Assembly: GCA_023423275.1 (NCBI GenBank)
Contig: JAFAFW010000053.1
Span: 11,468-75,467, forward strand
Source of the DNA: Pseudomonadota bacterium
GTDB taxonomy: Bacteria > Pseudomonadota > Alphaproteobacteria > Rhizobiales > Hyphomicrobiaceae
DNA length: 64,000 nt
Direction of reading: 5' to 3'
This document shows, piece by piece, positions 1-7,941 of the stretch. A model generated the notes under the pieces. The model did no database searches. It saw nothing but the letters and a program-made list of their open reading frames with translations, and had not been told where the DNA came from. The first letter of the stretch is position 1. Each line of letters starts with the position of its first letter. A program made the translations under genes and the position numbers.

Positions 1-51
1 GTCATAAGGACAACGCGCGCCGCCTCCGCTCCAATGGCATGACCTCGTCGC

Positions 52-1743
52 ATGGCACAGACGTCAACGAAGGCCGATAAAGTGGCTCCGGGCCTGCTGC
101 TCCACAAAGTGGCGTGGGAGCGGGAAATTCGGCTATGGGCGGGCCTCGTCCTGTTCGCGTTCGTGACCCTGCACCTCGTCAATCACGCGCTTGGTGTTTT
201 TGGCATCGCGACGATGGAAGTCATGCAGGAATGGCGCGTGTGGCTGTGGCGCACGTGGCCGGGCGTGATCGCGCTCTACGGCGCCGCCGCCATCCACATG
301 ACCCTCGCTCTGAAGCGAATCGTCTTGCGCCGCACATGGCGAATGCCGATCGAGGAAGCGGCTCAGATCGTACTCGGCCTGACCATTCCGATACTGGTCT
401 ATGAACACGCGCTTGGAACGCACTACGCCGCCCGCTGGCTCGGGGTCGACGATACGTATCCCGCCGTACTGCAGCGAATCTGGTCGGGACATCCGATCAA
501 ACAGATGCTGCTGGTTCTCGTCGCGTGGTTTCACGGCGTCATCGGCATTCACTACGTGTTCCGCTCACGGCCCTGGTTCATCCGCTTCCGCGATCTCGGC
601 CTTGTCCTGGCATTCCTGGTCCCGCTGTTCAGCATCGCGGGGTTCATCTCGGCAGCTCGCGAGGCCATGCAGCTGACCGTGCCGGGCGCCGCGCTTACGC
701 CAGAGCAGGCCGAAGCGTTCTCGATCGTCAGCCAGCGCGCGCAATGGTTCCTGATCGCGATCTTCGCCGTGCTGGTCACTTTCGTCGGGGGCCGCGCGAT
801 CCTGCGTCGGTTGCGCCAAACCATTCCCGTTCGTTACGTCGGGCACGGCGACGTCGACGTCCGGCCCGGCACGACCCTGCTCGAGGCCAGCCGCGAAAAC
901 CGAATTCCGCATCCCTCGCAGTGTGGCGGCCGCGGACGGTGTTCGACCTGCCGCGTGCTTGTCCTGTCCGGTCTCGAATCGCTTCCGGAGCCTTCAGCGA
1001 TCGAGCGCCGGATTCTAACGAAAATCTCTGCTCCCTCGCGCGTGCGCCTCGCCTGCCAGATCCGTCCAACGCAACCGCTGACCGTTCAGATCCTGTTGCC
1101 GATCGTGGCCCGCGGCAAACGGCTGGACTGGGAGGAAGAGGCCTACAAGTGGGGCGTGGACCGCGAGGTCACGATCCTGTTTGTGGACATGCGTGCCTTC
1201 ACCACGCTGGCCCAAAAGCAACTGCCCCACGATACGGTTGTCCTTATCAACCGCTTCGTCGGCGAGCTCTCGCAGACGGTCGAGGCACACGACGGCCGCG
1301 TCGGGATGTATCTCAGCGACGGACTGATGGCGATTTTCGGTCTCGATGGGCAGAAGCGGAAAGGAAGCCGGGCTGCGATCGCAGCAGGCCTGGATATGCT
1401 CAAGGTCACGCAGGCCCTCAATACCGAGCTTGGTTCCGCTTTGCCGATGCCGCTGCGGGTCGGGGTCGGCATCCACACCGGCGCGGTGGTCCTGGCACGC
1501 GTCGGCGATATGGAACGTGGCTTCATGATGACGGCGCTCGGCGAGACGGTCAGCGTCGCCAGCCGGCTGGAAAGTGCCACCAAGGAGCTTCTGTCCGACA
1601 TGGTGGTTTCCGACGCCGCGCTTGCGGCCGCTGGAATTTCGCTGTCCGGGTCGATGCCGCGCGAGGTTCACGTTCGCAGCCGGGAGCAGCCGATTAAGGT
1701 GCATACGGTGAGCGAATCGGCCACCGTCGAGGCTGCGGCCTGA
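52..1743 (+). CDS. cyaC: Redox-responsive class III adenylate cyclase (CyaC type)
   Basis: Inner-membrane enzyme that would make cAMP from ATP. Residues about 25-255 hold roughly six hydrophobic helices with histidines at 41, 45, 82, 119, 161 and 167, resembling the diheme-b anchor of succinate:quinone reductases. Residues about 258-350 are a plant-type [2Fe-2S] ferredoxin domain (C291, C297, C300, C335). Residues about 370-550 are the cyclase domain, with metal-binding D379 in FVDMRAF and D423 in YLSDG. From known family: S. meliloti CyaC has this architecture and was reported to carry two hemes b and an iron-sulfur cluster and to respond to quinone redox state; the same role here is inferred. 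Odd: the usual GDTVN motif reads GETVS, so the transition-state Asn is Ser501. The ATG at 52 is taken; only 51 upstream bases are visible. A methyltransferase follows after 28 bp, probably co-transcribed. Confidence 0.88.
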   Translation: MAQTSTKADKVAPGLLLHKVAWEREIRLWAGLVLFAFVTLHLVNHALGVFGIATMEVMQEWRVWLWRTWPGVIALYGAAAIHMTLALKRIVLRRTWRMPIEEAAQIVLGLTIPILVYEHALGTHYAARWLGVDDTYPAVLQRIWSGHPIKQMLLVLVAWFHGVIGIHYVFRSRPWFIRFRDLGLVLAFLVPLFSIAGFISAAREAMQLTVPGAALTPEQAEAFSIVSQRAQWFLIAIFAVLVTFVGGRAILRRLRQTIPVRYVGHGDVDVRPGTTLLEASRENRIPHPSQCGGRGRCSTCRVLVLSGLESLPEPSAIERRILTKISAPSRVRLACQIRPTQPLTVQILLPIVARGKRLDWEEEAYKWGVDREVTILFVDMRAFTTLAQKQLPHDTVVLINRFVGELSQTVEAHDGRVGMYLSDGLMAIFGLDGQKRKGSRAAIAAGLDMLKVTQALNTELGSALPMPLRVGVGIHTGAVVLARVGDMERGFMMTALGETVSVASRLESATKELLSDMVVSDAALAAAGISLSGSMPREVHVRSREQPIKVHTVSESATVEAAA

Positions 1744-1771
1744 GGTATTTGCGGGAAACGGGAGGGGACGC

Positions 1772-2272
1772 ATGAGCCGCCTGGACAGCTTCATCGCGCG
1801 CATGCAGGCGCAGCGAGTGCTCCTCAATGCCGCCGCCGCCACGTTGCGAGCCGCAGGAGAAGACCTGCCGGGCCCCGTGTTCGAATTCGGCCTTGGCAAT
1901 GGGCGGACCTACGATCATCTCCGCGAAGTGATGCGCGGTCGGCGTATCGTCGCTTTCGACCGGTCCCTGGTTGCCAATCCGAAAAGCATACCACCTGCCG
2001 AAGATCTGATTCTGGGGGAGATCGCCGAGACCGGGCCGGCCTTCGCCGAGCGCTCCGGCAGGATCGGCGCATTGCTTCACGCCGATCTCGGCAACGGCGT
2101 CGGCGCGGATGACATGCGTCTGCAGCAGTGGCTGCCATCGACGGTTCTTGCAATGGTCAGGTCGGGCGGGCTGATCCTGACGTCCACACGTCTGGAACAC
2201 GCGAACCTGCGTTCACAGCCTCTCCCGGACGGCGTTCCTGGCGGCCGCTACTTCGTCTATCGTCGTAGCTGA
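1772..2272 (+). CDS. Class I SAM-dependent methyltransferase (small)
   Basis: Small (166 aa) Rossmann-type methyltransferase. Motif I is read as VFEFGLGNGRTYDHL (about residues 31-45), followed by an acidic strand end in VAFDRS that would hold the SAM ribose, and a later hydrophobic strand near GGLILTSTRLE. It matches the compact SAM-methyltransferase family found in rhizobia rather than large multidomain enzymes. The substrate is unknown. It starts 28 bp after the cyclase gene behind a good Shine-Dalgarno (GGGAGGGGA), so the two genes are probably one transcript. Whether it has anything to do with cAMP signalling cannot be told. Confidence 0.75.
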   Translation: MSRLDSFIARMQAQRVLLNAAAATLRAAGEDLPGPVFEFGLGNGRTYDHLREVMRGRRIVAFDRSLVANPKSIPPAEDLILGEIAETGPAFAERSGRIGALLHADLGNGVGADDMRLQQWLPSTVLAMVRSGGLILTSTRLEHANLRSQPLPDGVPGGRYFVYRRS

Positions 2273-2441
2273 CACACAATCGCATCTCATATGGCGGCCT
2301 GACTTGCCCATCGCGATGACGTGTGCGCGCGGAGCCTCGAGCGACTCCTTGGTCGCATTTGTCGGCCGCACACATTCGGTTTAGGTTGCCTCCTTTGCGG
2401 GCCCCGCTCGGCCCATGTTCTGAAGGGAGATCCACAAGTCC

Positions 2442-3608
2442 ATGCCGATCGTCAACCGCGTCGCCGGTATGCAGGACGAACTGACGGCGGTACGCCGCGA
2501 TCTCCACGCCAATCCGGAAATTCTCTACGATCTCCATCGCACCGCAGGCGTCGTGGCCGAACGGCTGAAGGCTTATGGGTGTGATGAGGTCGTTCCCGGC
2601 ATCGGACGCACCGGTGTCGTTGCCGTCATCCACGGCCGCAAAAGCAGCTCCGGCAGGATGATCGGCCTACGCGCGGATATGGATGCGCTGCCGATCGAAG
2701 AAGCCACCGCCCTCCCGTATGCCTCTACGACTCCAGGCAAGATGCACGCCTGCGGTCACGATGGGCATACGACCATGCTGCTCGGCGCCGCGCGCTATCT
2801 GTGCGAGACGCGTAATTTCGACGGCACAGCCGTTCTCATCTTTCAGCCTGCCGAAGAAGGTGGCGCTGGCGCCAAGGCGATGCTCGATGACGGCCTGCTG
2901 GATCGCTGGAATGTCCAGGAAGTCTACGGCATTCACAACCAGCCGGGCCTCCCGGTCGGTCACTTCGCGCTGCGTCCCGGGCCGCTGATGGCGTCGTCCG
3001 ACCGCATCTACATCACCATCGAAGGCAAAGGCGGGCACGCGGCAAAGCCGCATCAGTGCATCGACACTGTACTGGTTGGTGCCCATGTCATCACGGCTCT
3101 GCAATCGATCGTCTCGCGCAATATCGATCCGCTCGAATCCGGTGTGGTTTCGATCTGCATGTTCCACGCCGGAAGCGCCGGCAACGTCATTCCGGAGCGG
3201 GCCGATCTCACGGGTACGGCGCGTTCGCTGAAGCCGCACGTGCGTGACCTGCTGGAACGCCGCGTGGTCGAGGTGACGGAGGCCACGGCCGCGATGTTCG
3301 GCGCCAAGGCGCGCGCCATTTACAAGCGCGACTATCCGGTGACCCGCAACCATGAGCGACAAACCACATTCGCGGCTTCGATCGCCGCCGAAGTCAGCGG
3401 GCGGGACAACGTCGACACCAACATGCCACCGCTGATGGGCGGCGAGGATTTCTCGTTCTTGCTGGAAAAGCGTCCGGGCGCTTTCATCTTTCTCGGTAAC
3501 GGGCCAAGCGCCGGCCTTCACCATCCCGCCTACGATTTCAACGACGACGCGATCCCCGCTGGAGTGTCATACTGGGCGCGCCTCGTCGAGACAGCCATGC
3601 CAGCCTGA
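2442..3608 (+). CDS. M20 family metallo-amidohydrolase (HipO / IAA-amino-acid hydrolase type)
   Basis: Cytoplasmic zinc or manganese amidohydrolase of the M20D family (388 aa, normal length), which removes acyl groups from N-acyl amino acids such as hippurate. Metal ligands are visible: D79/D81 region RADMDALP, C104 and H106 in MHACGHDGHT, the E138-E139 pair in FQPAEEGG, H164 region YGIHNQPG, and the C-terminal LHHPAYDFND. The middle third (about 185-295) is the lid/dimerisation domain, with GKGGHAAKPH. The start is ATG 2442 behind GAAGGGAG. It stands alone between a methyltransferase and an amino-acid-binding protein; a link to uptake of amino-acid conjugates by the next gene is only a guess. 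Confidence 0.9.
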   Translation: MPIVNRVAGMQDELTAVRRDLHANPEILYDLHRTAGVVAERLKAYGCDEVVPGIGRTGVVAVIHGRKSSSGRMIGLRADMDALPIEEATALPYASTTPGKMHACGHDGHTTMLLGAARYLCETRNFDGTAVLIFQPAEEGGAGAKAMLDDGLLDRWNVQEVYGIHNQPGLPVGHFALRPGPLMASSDRIYITIEGKGGHAAKPHQCIDTVLVGAHVITALQSIVSRNIDPLESGVVSICMFHAGSAGNVIPERADLTGTARSLKPHVRDLLERRVVEVTEATAAMFGAKARAIYKRDYPVTRNHERQTTFAASIAAEVSGRDNVDTNMPPLMGGEDFSFLLEKRPGAFIFLGNGPSAGLHHPAYDFNDDAIPAGVSYWARLVETAMPA

Positions 3609-3709
3609 GCGAAATGACAGTTCCAACGACGGCGGCGCGCTTCGGGCGTGGTGACCCGTCGTTGCGACGATGACGTCCTTGCAAGTCGAGGGCAACACGC
3701 AGGAGCACG

Positions 3710-4765
3710 ATGAGACGATTTACGACTTGGCTCGGACGATGTGGATGGACTGCGGTAGGCCTCTTGACCATCGCTGGCCTGGTGCTTGCGTCGGTCTCCG
3801 CCCCGGCAGCCTCCGCCACATTGGACGAGGTCCGCAAACGCGGACACCTCATCTGCGGCGTCGCTGAAGGCCCGCTCGGCTTCTCGCACCTCGACGAACG
3901 CGGAACATGGTCCGGCCTCGACGTCGATTTCTGCACCGCGCTCGCTTCAGCCATCTTTGGCCGCAGGGACACGGTGAAATTTCGCGCGCTGACTGCGGCC
4001 GACCGTTTTGCTGCCTTGAAGGCCGGTGATGTCGATGTCCTTGGGCGCGCCGCGACCTGGACGTTGAGCCGCGATACCGATCTGGGCGCGCGCTTCGTGA
4101 CACCGCTGTTTCACGACGGTCTGGGCGTCCTCGTCCGGCGGTCCCAGGGGGTTTCGAGCGCTCTGGAACTGAGCGGCGCGACGTTCTGTATTTCGAGCGG
4201 AGGTCCCGCCCAGTCGCATCTCGAGGAATACTTCACGCATCGCGGTATGAAGTTTGCGCCCATTCTCTTCGAGAAATGGGAGGATGCGATCCAGGCGTTC
4301 CAGAACAAGCGCTGCACGGGATTAAGCGCCGATCTGTCGGCACTCGCCCTGGTCCGTTCCACCATCGGCGGAGGCTCGGACGAATACCAGGTTCTCCCCG
4401 AAATCATGTCGAAGGAACCGCTCGGCCCGGCCGTCAGGCTGGGCGACGATCAGTGGTTCGCGATTGTCCGCTGGGTGCTGTTCGCCCTGCTGACGGCGGA
4501 GGAACATGGCGTGACGAGTTCCAATGTCGATATGGCGCGGAACTCGCATGCGGTCGAAGTACGCCGGCTGCTCGGTGTCGATGGCGATCTCGGCGCCTCG
4601 CTCGGATTGAACCGCGACTGGGCCTATCACGTCATCAAGAACGTTGGTCACTACGGCGAGATGTTCGAGCGCAACCTTGGCATGCGCTCGTCTCTCAAGC
4701 TCGAGCGTGGCCCCAATAATCTCTGGTCGAAAGGCGGATTGCTGTATGCTCCGCCATTCAGATAG
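3710..4765 (+). CDS. Periplasmic amino-acid ABC transporter substrate-binding protein (AapJ/BztA type)
   Basis: Periplasmic binding protein, family 3 (351 aa). A signal peptide covers about residues 1-36, with a basic start, a hydrophobic core (GLLTIAGLVLASV) and probable cleavage after ASA. The mature protein opens with TLDEVRKRGHLICGV and continues with SGLDVDFCTALASAIFG, the typical start of general L-amino-acid binding proteins of alphaproteobacteria. No permease or ATPase genes lie beside it, so it is an orphan and must work with a transporter encoded elsewhere or act as a sensor ligand. The start ATG 3710 is preceded by AGGAGCACG, a good ribosome site. Confidence 0.85.
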   Translation: MRRFTTWLGRCGWTAVGLLTIAGLVLASVSAPAASATLDEVRKRGHLICGVAEGPLGFSHLDERGTWSGLDVDFCTALASAIFGRRDTVKFRALTAADRFAALKAGDVDVLGRAATWTLSRDTDLGARFVTPLFHDGLGVLVRRSQGVSSALELSGATFCISSGGPAQSHLEEYFTHRGMKFAPILFEKWEDAIQAFQNKRCTGLSADLSALALVRSTIGGGSDEYQVLPEIMSKEPLGPAVRLGDDQWFAIVRWVLFALLTAEEHGVTSSNVDMARNSHAVEVRRLLGVDGDLGASLGLNRDWAYHVIKNVGHYGEMFERNLGMRSSLKLERGPNNLWSKGGLLYAPPFR

Positions 4766-4851
4766 CTGGAGCCTGTTCCACTGACGGCCTGACGTTTGCG
4801 GCAGGGGTCCATGACGGCGATGGCGCCCGGCGCCGGGATGCAGAACACAGC

Positions 4852-5532
4852 ATGGCGACACCAGATATCCCCAAGGTCGAGATTGCCATCGTCGAAATGA
4901 CGAACGCGATCCGCAAGCAGCACAAACTGAGTGAGGTCAAGCCGGATCCCAAGCTTGAAAAGGCCGCCCGCACCTACGCGCGGTTTCTCGCCCAGTCGAA
5001 CCTGTTTTCCCACACGGCAGACGGCCGCCAGCCTGCCGACCGCGCCAAGGCCGCAGGCTATGCGCCCTGCTTCGTGTCCGAGAACCTGTCATCCAATCTG
5101 GACACACGCGGGTTCGAAACGCGCCAGCTTGCCCATGAGGCCGTGCAGGGATGGATGAACTCGCCCGGTCACCGGAAAAACCTGCTGGGCGAATACGTCA
5201 CCAATATCGGCGTTGCCGTCGCCAAGGTCAAAACACAGGAAAAGTACATCTCCGTGCAGGTGTTCGGCCGGCCGTTCTCGATGGCTTACACCTTCCGCAT
5301 CAACAACTCATCGAAGCAGGCGATTACCTACGACTTCCTCGACCGATCACACGACATCAAGCCGCACTTCACGAGCAAGCACACGGCCTGCCTTCCCGGG
5401 AGCCTCACATTCCATGCGCCGAAGGACAATCGCGTCATCGGCAGCTATGAGGCTCGCGACGGAGATGTCTTCGCACTGCGCAGCAACGACAACGACATCA
5501 AGGTCGAGCTGAGCCGCGGCAAGAAGAAGTGA
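4852..5532 (+). CDS. CAP/SCP-domain protein (PR-1 superfamily)
   Basis: A 226-aa protein with a CAP domain over about residues 8-145: IVEMTNAIRKQHKL near the start, FLAQSNLFSHTADG carrying the conserved His, the SENL motif, and WMNSPGHRKNLL with the second His of the pocket. Residues about 150-226 are a beta-rich extension of unknown role (YTFRINNSSKQ, ending in basic residues). CAP proteins are nearly always secreted, but no signal peptide is visible and the frame upstream of ATG 4852 has no usable start, so the product would stay in the cytoplasm or leave by another route. It ends 20 bp from the convergent reductase gene. Function unknown. Confidence 0.8.
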   Translation: MATPDIPKVEIAIVEMTNAIRKQHKLSEVKPDPKLEKAARTYARFLAQSNLFSHTADGRQPADRAKAAGYAPCFVSENLSSNLDTRGFETRQLAHEAVQGWMNSPGHRKNLLGEYVTNIGVAVAKVKTQEKYISVQVFGRPFSMAYTFRINNSSKQAITYDFLDRSHDIKPHFTSKHTACLPGSLTFHAPKDNRVIGSYEARDGDVFALRSNDNDIKVELSRGKKK

Positions 5533-5552
5533 TCCGAAGGCCTGCGACGGGA

Positions 5553-6611
5553 TTACTTCACACCGAGCTTCTTCTGCAGGCTCGATGACGATGTCGTATA
5601 TTGGAAGAGCAGCTTCTTGTCGGGATAGATATACTTGTGCGCCTGCTGCGCCATCAGCGCCGCCTCGTGGAAGCCGGAGAGGATGAGCTTCAACTTGCCC
5701 GGGTAGGTGTTGATGTCGCCGATGGCGAAAATCCCCTGCTCGCTGGTCTCGAACTTCGCCGTGTCGACGGGGATCAGGTTTTCCTCGAGATTGAGGCCCC
5801 ATTCCGCAATCGGACCGAGCTTCATCGTCAGCCCGAAGAATGGCATCAGGCGACTGAAGGGCAGTCGCTCCTCACCCTCCTTGGTCTTGATGGTGACGGC
5901 TTCGAGAATACCACCCGCGCCGTGGAGTTCGATGGCCTGCCCGATGATCAGACGCATTGACCCATCGGCAACCAGCTTGCGCATCTGCTCCACGGAATGC
6001 GGCGCGCCGCGGAACTCGTCACGCCGATGCAGAAGGGTCAGGCTGCGCGCCAGCGGCTGCAGGTTCAGTGTCCAGTCGAGCGCTGAATCTCCACCGCCGA
6101 CGATCAGAACATCCGTACCTGCGAAATCCTGCATGCGCCGGACCGAATAAAAGACCGACGTGCCCTCATAGTCCTCGATGCCCGCCAGCGGCGGCCGCTT
6201 CGGCGTGAACGAACCACCGCCTGCGGCGATGACGACGACCTTGGCCAGGAGCGTCTTGCCGGTATCGGTTGTGAGCAGAAAACGTCCGTCGTCCTGCCGC
6301 TGCAGCCCGTCGATGCGTTCACCGAAATGGAACGCCGGATCGAACGGCTTGATCTGTTCGAGGAGCTGATCGGTCAGCTGTTGACCAGTGACGATCGGCA
6401 GCGCCGGAATGTCGTAGATCGGCTTATCGGGGTAGAGCTCCGCACACTGCCCGCCTGGCCTGTCGAGAATGTCGATCACGTGTGCTTTGATATCGACGAG
6501 GCCGAGTTCGAAGACGGCGAACAGACCCACCGGTCCCGCCCCAATAATGATCGCGTCGGTCTCGATCGGGCCTGTGCCCTGATGTGATGCATCCTGCTGC
6601 ACGTCACTCAA
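5553..6611 (-). CDS. Ferredoxin-NADP+ reductase, thioredoxin-reductase-like type
   Basis: FAD/NADPH flavoprotein (352 aa) that would pass electrons from NADPH to ferredoxin. The FAD-binding GxGxxG is IIGAGPVGLFAVFELG (about 22-37), followed by the LDRPGGQCAELYPDKP segment characteristic of this class; the NADPH-binding site is VLIVGGGDSALDW (about 168-180). The CxxC redox pair of true thioredoxin reductase is absent, which separates the two families. The C-terminal GIFAIGDINTYPGKLKL contacts FAD. The adjacent upstream gene on the same strand encodes a [2Fe-2S] ferredoxin, 66 bp away, its likely partner. Similar reductases are known from Rhodopseudomonas and from Bacillus YumC. Confidence 0.9.
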   Translation of the reverse strand: MSDVQQDASHQGTGPIETDAIIIGAGPVGLFAVFELGLVDIKAHVIDILDRPGGQCAELYPDKPIYDIPALPIVTGQQLTDQLLEQIKPFDPAFHFGERIDGLQRQDDGRFLLTTDTGKTLLAKVVVIAAGGGSFTPKRPPLAGIEDYEGTSVFYSVRRMQDFAGTDVLIVGGGDSALDWTLNLQPLARSLTLLHRRDEFRGAPHSVEQMRKLVADGSMRLIIGQAIELHGAGGILEAVTIKTKEGEERLPFSRLMPFFGLTMKLGPIAEWGLNLEENLIPVDTAKFETSEQGIFAIGDINTYPGKLKLILSGFHEAALMAQQAHKYIYPDKKLLFQYTTSSSSLQKKLGVK

Positions 6612-6677
6612 TCCTGTATCGGTATGGCCCTGGCGAGGGGATGCTGGGGCACAATAATGCGGCAGCGTACCACGAAA

Positions 6678-6998
6678 TCAGAATTGCTTCTCAGGCACGC
6701 GCACGACAAGACCATCCAGATCGTCGGTGACCTGGATCTGGCAGCTCAGCCGGCTTTCTTCACGGACGTCGAAAGCGAAGTCGAGCATATCCTCTTCCAT
6801 GCTGGAAGGCTGGCCTGTCTTCTCCCGCCAAGCGTCGTCTACATAGACGTGACAAGTTGCACAAGCACATGCCCCGCCGCACTCAGCCTCGATACCCGGG
6901 ACGAGCGACAGCTTTGCGGCCTCCATCACGGTGATGCCGGATGTCGCTTCGACAATTTGCTGAGATCCATCCGGCTGGACGAATGTGATCTTGACCAT
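6678..6998 (-). CDS. [2Fe-2S] ferredoxin, adrenodoxin/ISC type
   Basis: Small soluble electron carrier (106 aa). Cluster ligands are C40, C46, C49 and C86 (C-x5-C-x2-C ... C), with the surrounding ECGGACACATCHVYVDDAW typical of adrenodoxin-like ferredoxins; C44 is an additional cysteine. The acidic helix MEEDMLDFAFDVREESRLSC is the usual partner-recognition region. It lies upstream of, and on the same strand as, the ferredoxin-NADP reductase, which suggests an NADPH-reductase-ferredoxin chain. The terminal acceptor (P450, oxygenase or Fe-S assembly) is not encoded nearby. Confidence 0.9.
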   Translation of the reverse strand: MVKITFVQPDGSQQIVEATSGITVMEAAKLSLVPGIEAECGGACACATCHVYVDDAWREKTGQPSSMEEDMLDFAFDVREESRLSCQIQVTDDLDGLVVRVPEKQF

Positions 6999-7224
6999 AG
7001 CGTGCGTTCAAGCTCCCTGGCAGCGGACGCGTCAGATGGGACCGGCCTGCCCGGATGACGCAGTCTCGCGCTGTCCTATGGAAGCTACGGGCTTTCTCGT
7101 CCGTCACAAGCCGCGAATTGATAGACAGCCGCGCGCGCAAATTCAAGCGCGCACGCTGTCTCGCCCCGGCTGGCGGCGGGGCCATTTGGCGCAGTGGAAG
7201 CCCGCAGGGAGAGGCAGGAGGGGC

Positions 7225-7620
7225 CTATCTCGGCCAATCAGCCGACGCGATGAAGTCCTGGACTTCGTCGACAGCCGCTTCGAGGCTCGCGATCAGCGGC
7301 TGGCGGCTGTCGAATCCGTTTGCGGTTTCGGCCTGCTCGGCAAGCGTGGCAATCCGCCAGGCGCCCAACGCCAAGGCCGACCCTTTGAGGGCGTGCGCCG
7401 CGTCCCGCCAGTCCTTTTCGCCGGCGGCGGCCTTCAACCGGCCGAGCATGATGGGAGCATGCTCGCAGAAGAGTTGCAGCACTTCCCGCTCAACCTCAGC
7501 GTTACCCAACGTGTAGCGCCGCAGGCTGTCGAGGTTCACCGGCTCGCCGGACGACACAGCCGCGAACTTGCGCGGCGCGATCTCCGTGTCGGTTATCTGA
7601 CGCAATTGGACCCTCGTCAT
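7225..7620 (-). CDS. Hpt (histidine phosphotransfer) domain protein
   Basis: A 131-aa single-domain phosphotransfer protein. The phosphorylatable histidine is H76 in HALKGSALALGAWRIATLAE, the classic Hpt helix. The open frame reaches 7734, but the extra 38 codons look non-coding; the ATG at 7620 is preceded by AGGGACATC, a usable ribosome site, and the predicted helices begin soon after it. No kinase or response regulator lies next to it, so it probably serves a relay encoded elsewhere. It is not ChpT, the known phosphotransferase of CckA, which has a different fold. Confidence 0.8.
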   Translation of the reverse strand: MTRVQLRQITDTEIAPRKFAAVSSGEPVNLDSLRRYTLGNAEVEREVLQLFCEHAPIMLGRLKAAAGEKDWRDAAHALKGSALALGAWRIATLAEQAETANGFDSRQPLIASLEAAVDEVQDFIASADWPR

Positions 7621-7941
7621 GATGATGTCCCTGAATACGTGGAGGTCATGGCCCGTGTTTTCTCCCCAGATTCGACACCTAGCACGGTGACGATAAGCCA
7701 AGGTAAGCAACGCCATTCGGTATTGCGTCCCCATTTCAACGACTTGCTAAGCATGCGGGCGCTGAATCCATCGTTTCGCCCCAAACGCGCCCTAGCAATA
7801 ATCCACGGATGTACCGTGGCGGATGGGTGACGCCGCGACCCGGGTTTGTTATGAGTTTGCCATAAGGGGGTTGCGACGCGGTTATCGTATGACTCGCGTC
7901 GACGGGGCGCCTGCGGGCGCGAGGGGATATCGGACGGCTGG
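7621..7941. other. Intergenic region between divergent Hpt and coiled-coil genes
   Basis: About 320 bases that must hold the divergent control region for both neighbours. A perfect 6-bp hairpin (CCACGG, 5-base loop, CCGTGG) sits at 7803-7819. No confident sigma-70 promoter was found, and no small gene or RNA is supported. Confidence 0.4.

Noticed and set aside
7190..7215. tRNA-like D-arm (TTGGCGCAGTGGAAG)
   Set aside because: No acceptor stem, anticodon arm or T-arm could be built around it.
7055..7516. Plus-strand frame near the Hpt gene
   Set aside because: It overlaps the Hpt coding sequence in antisense and has no family likeness or ribosome site.
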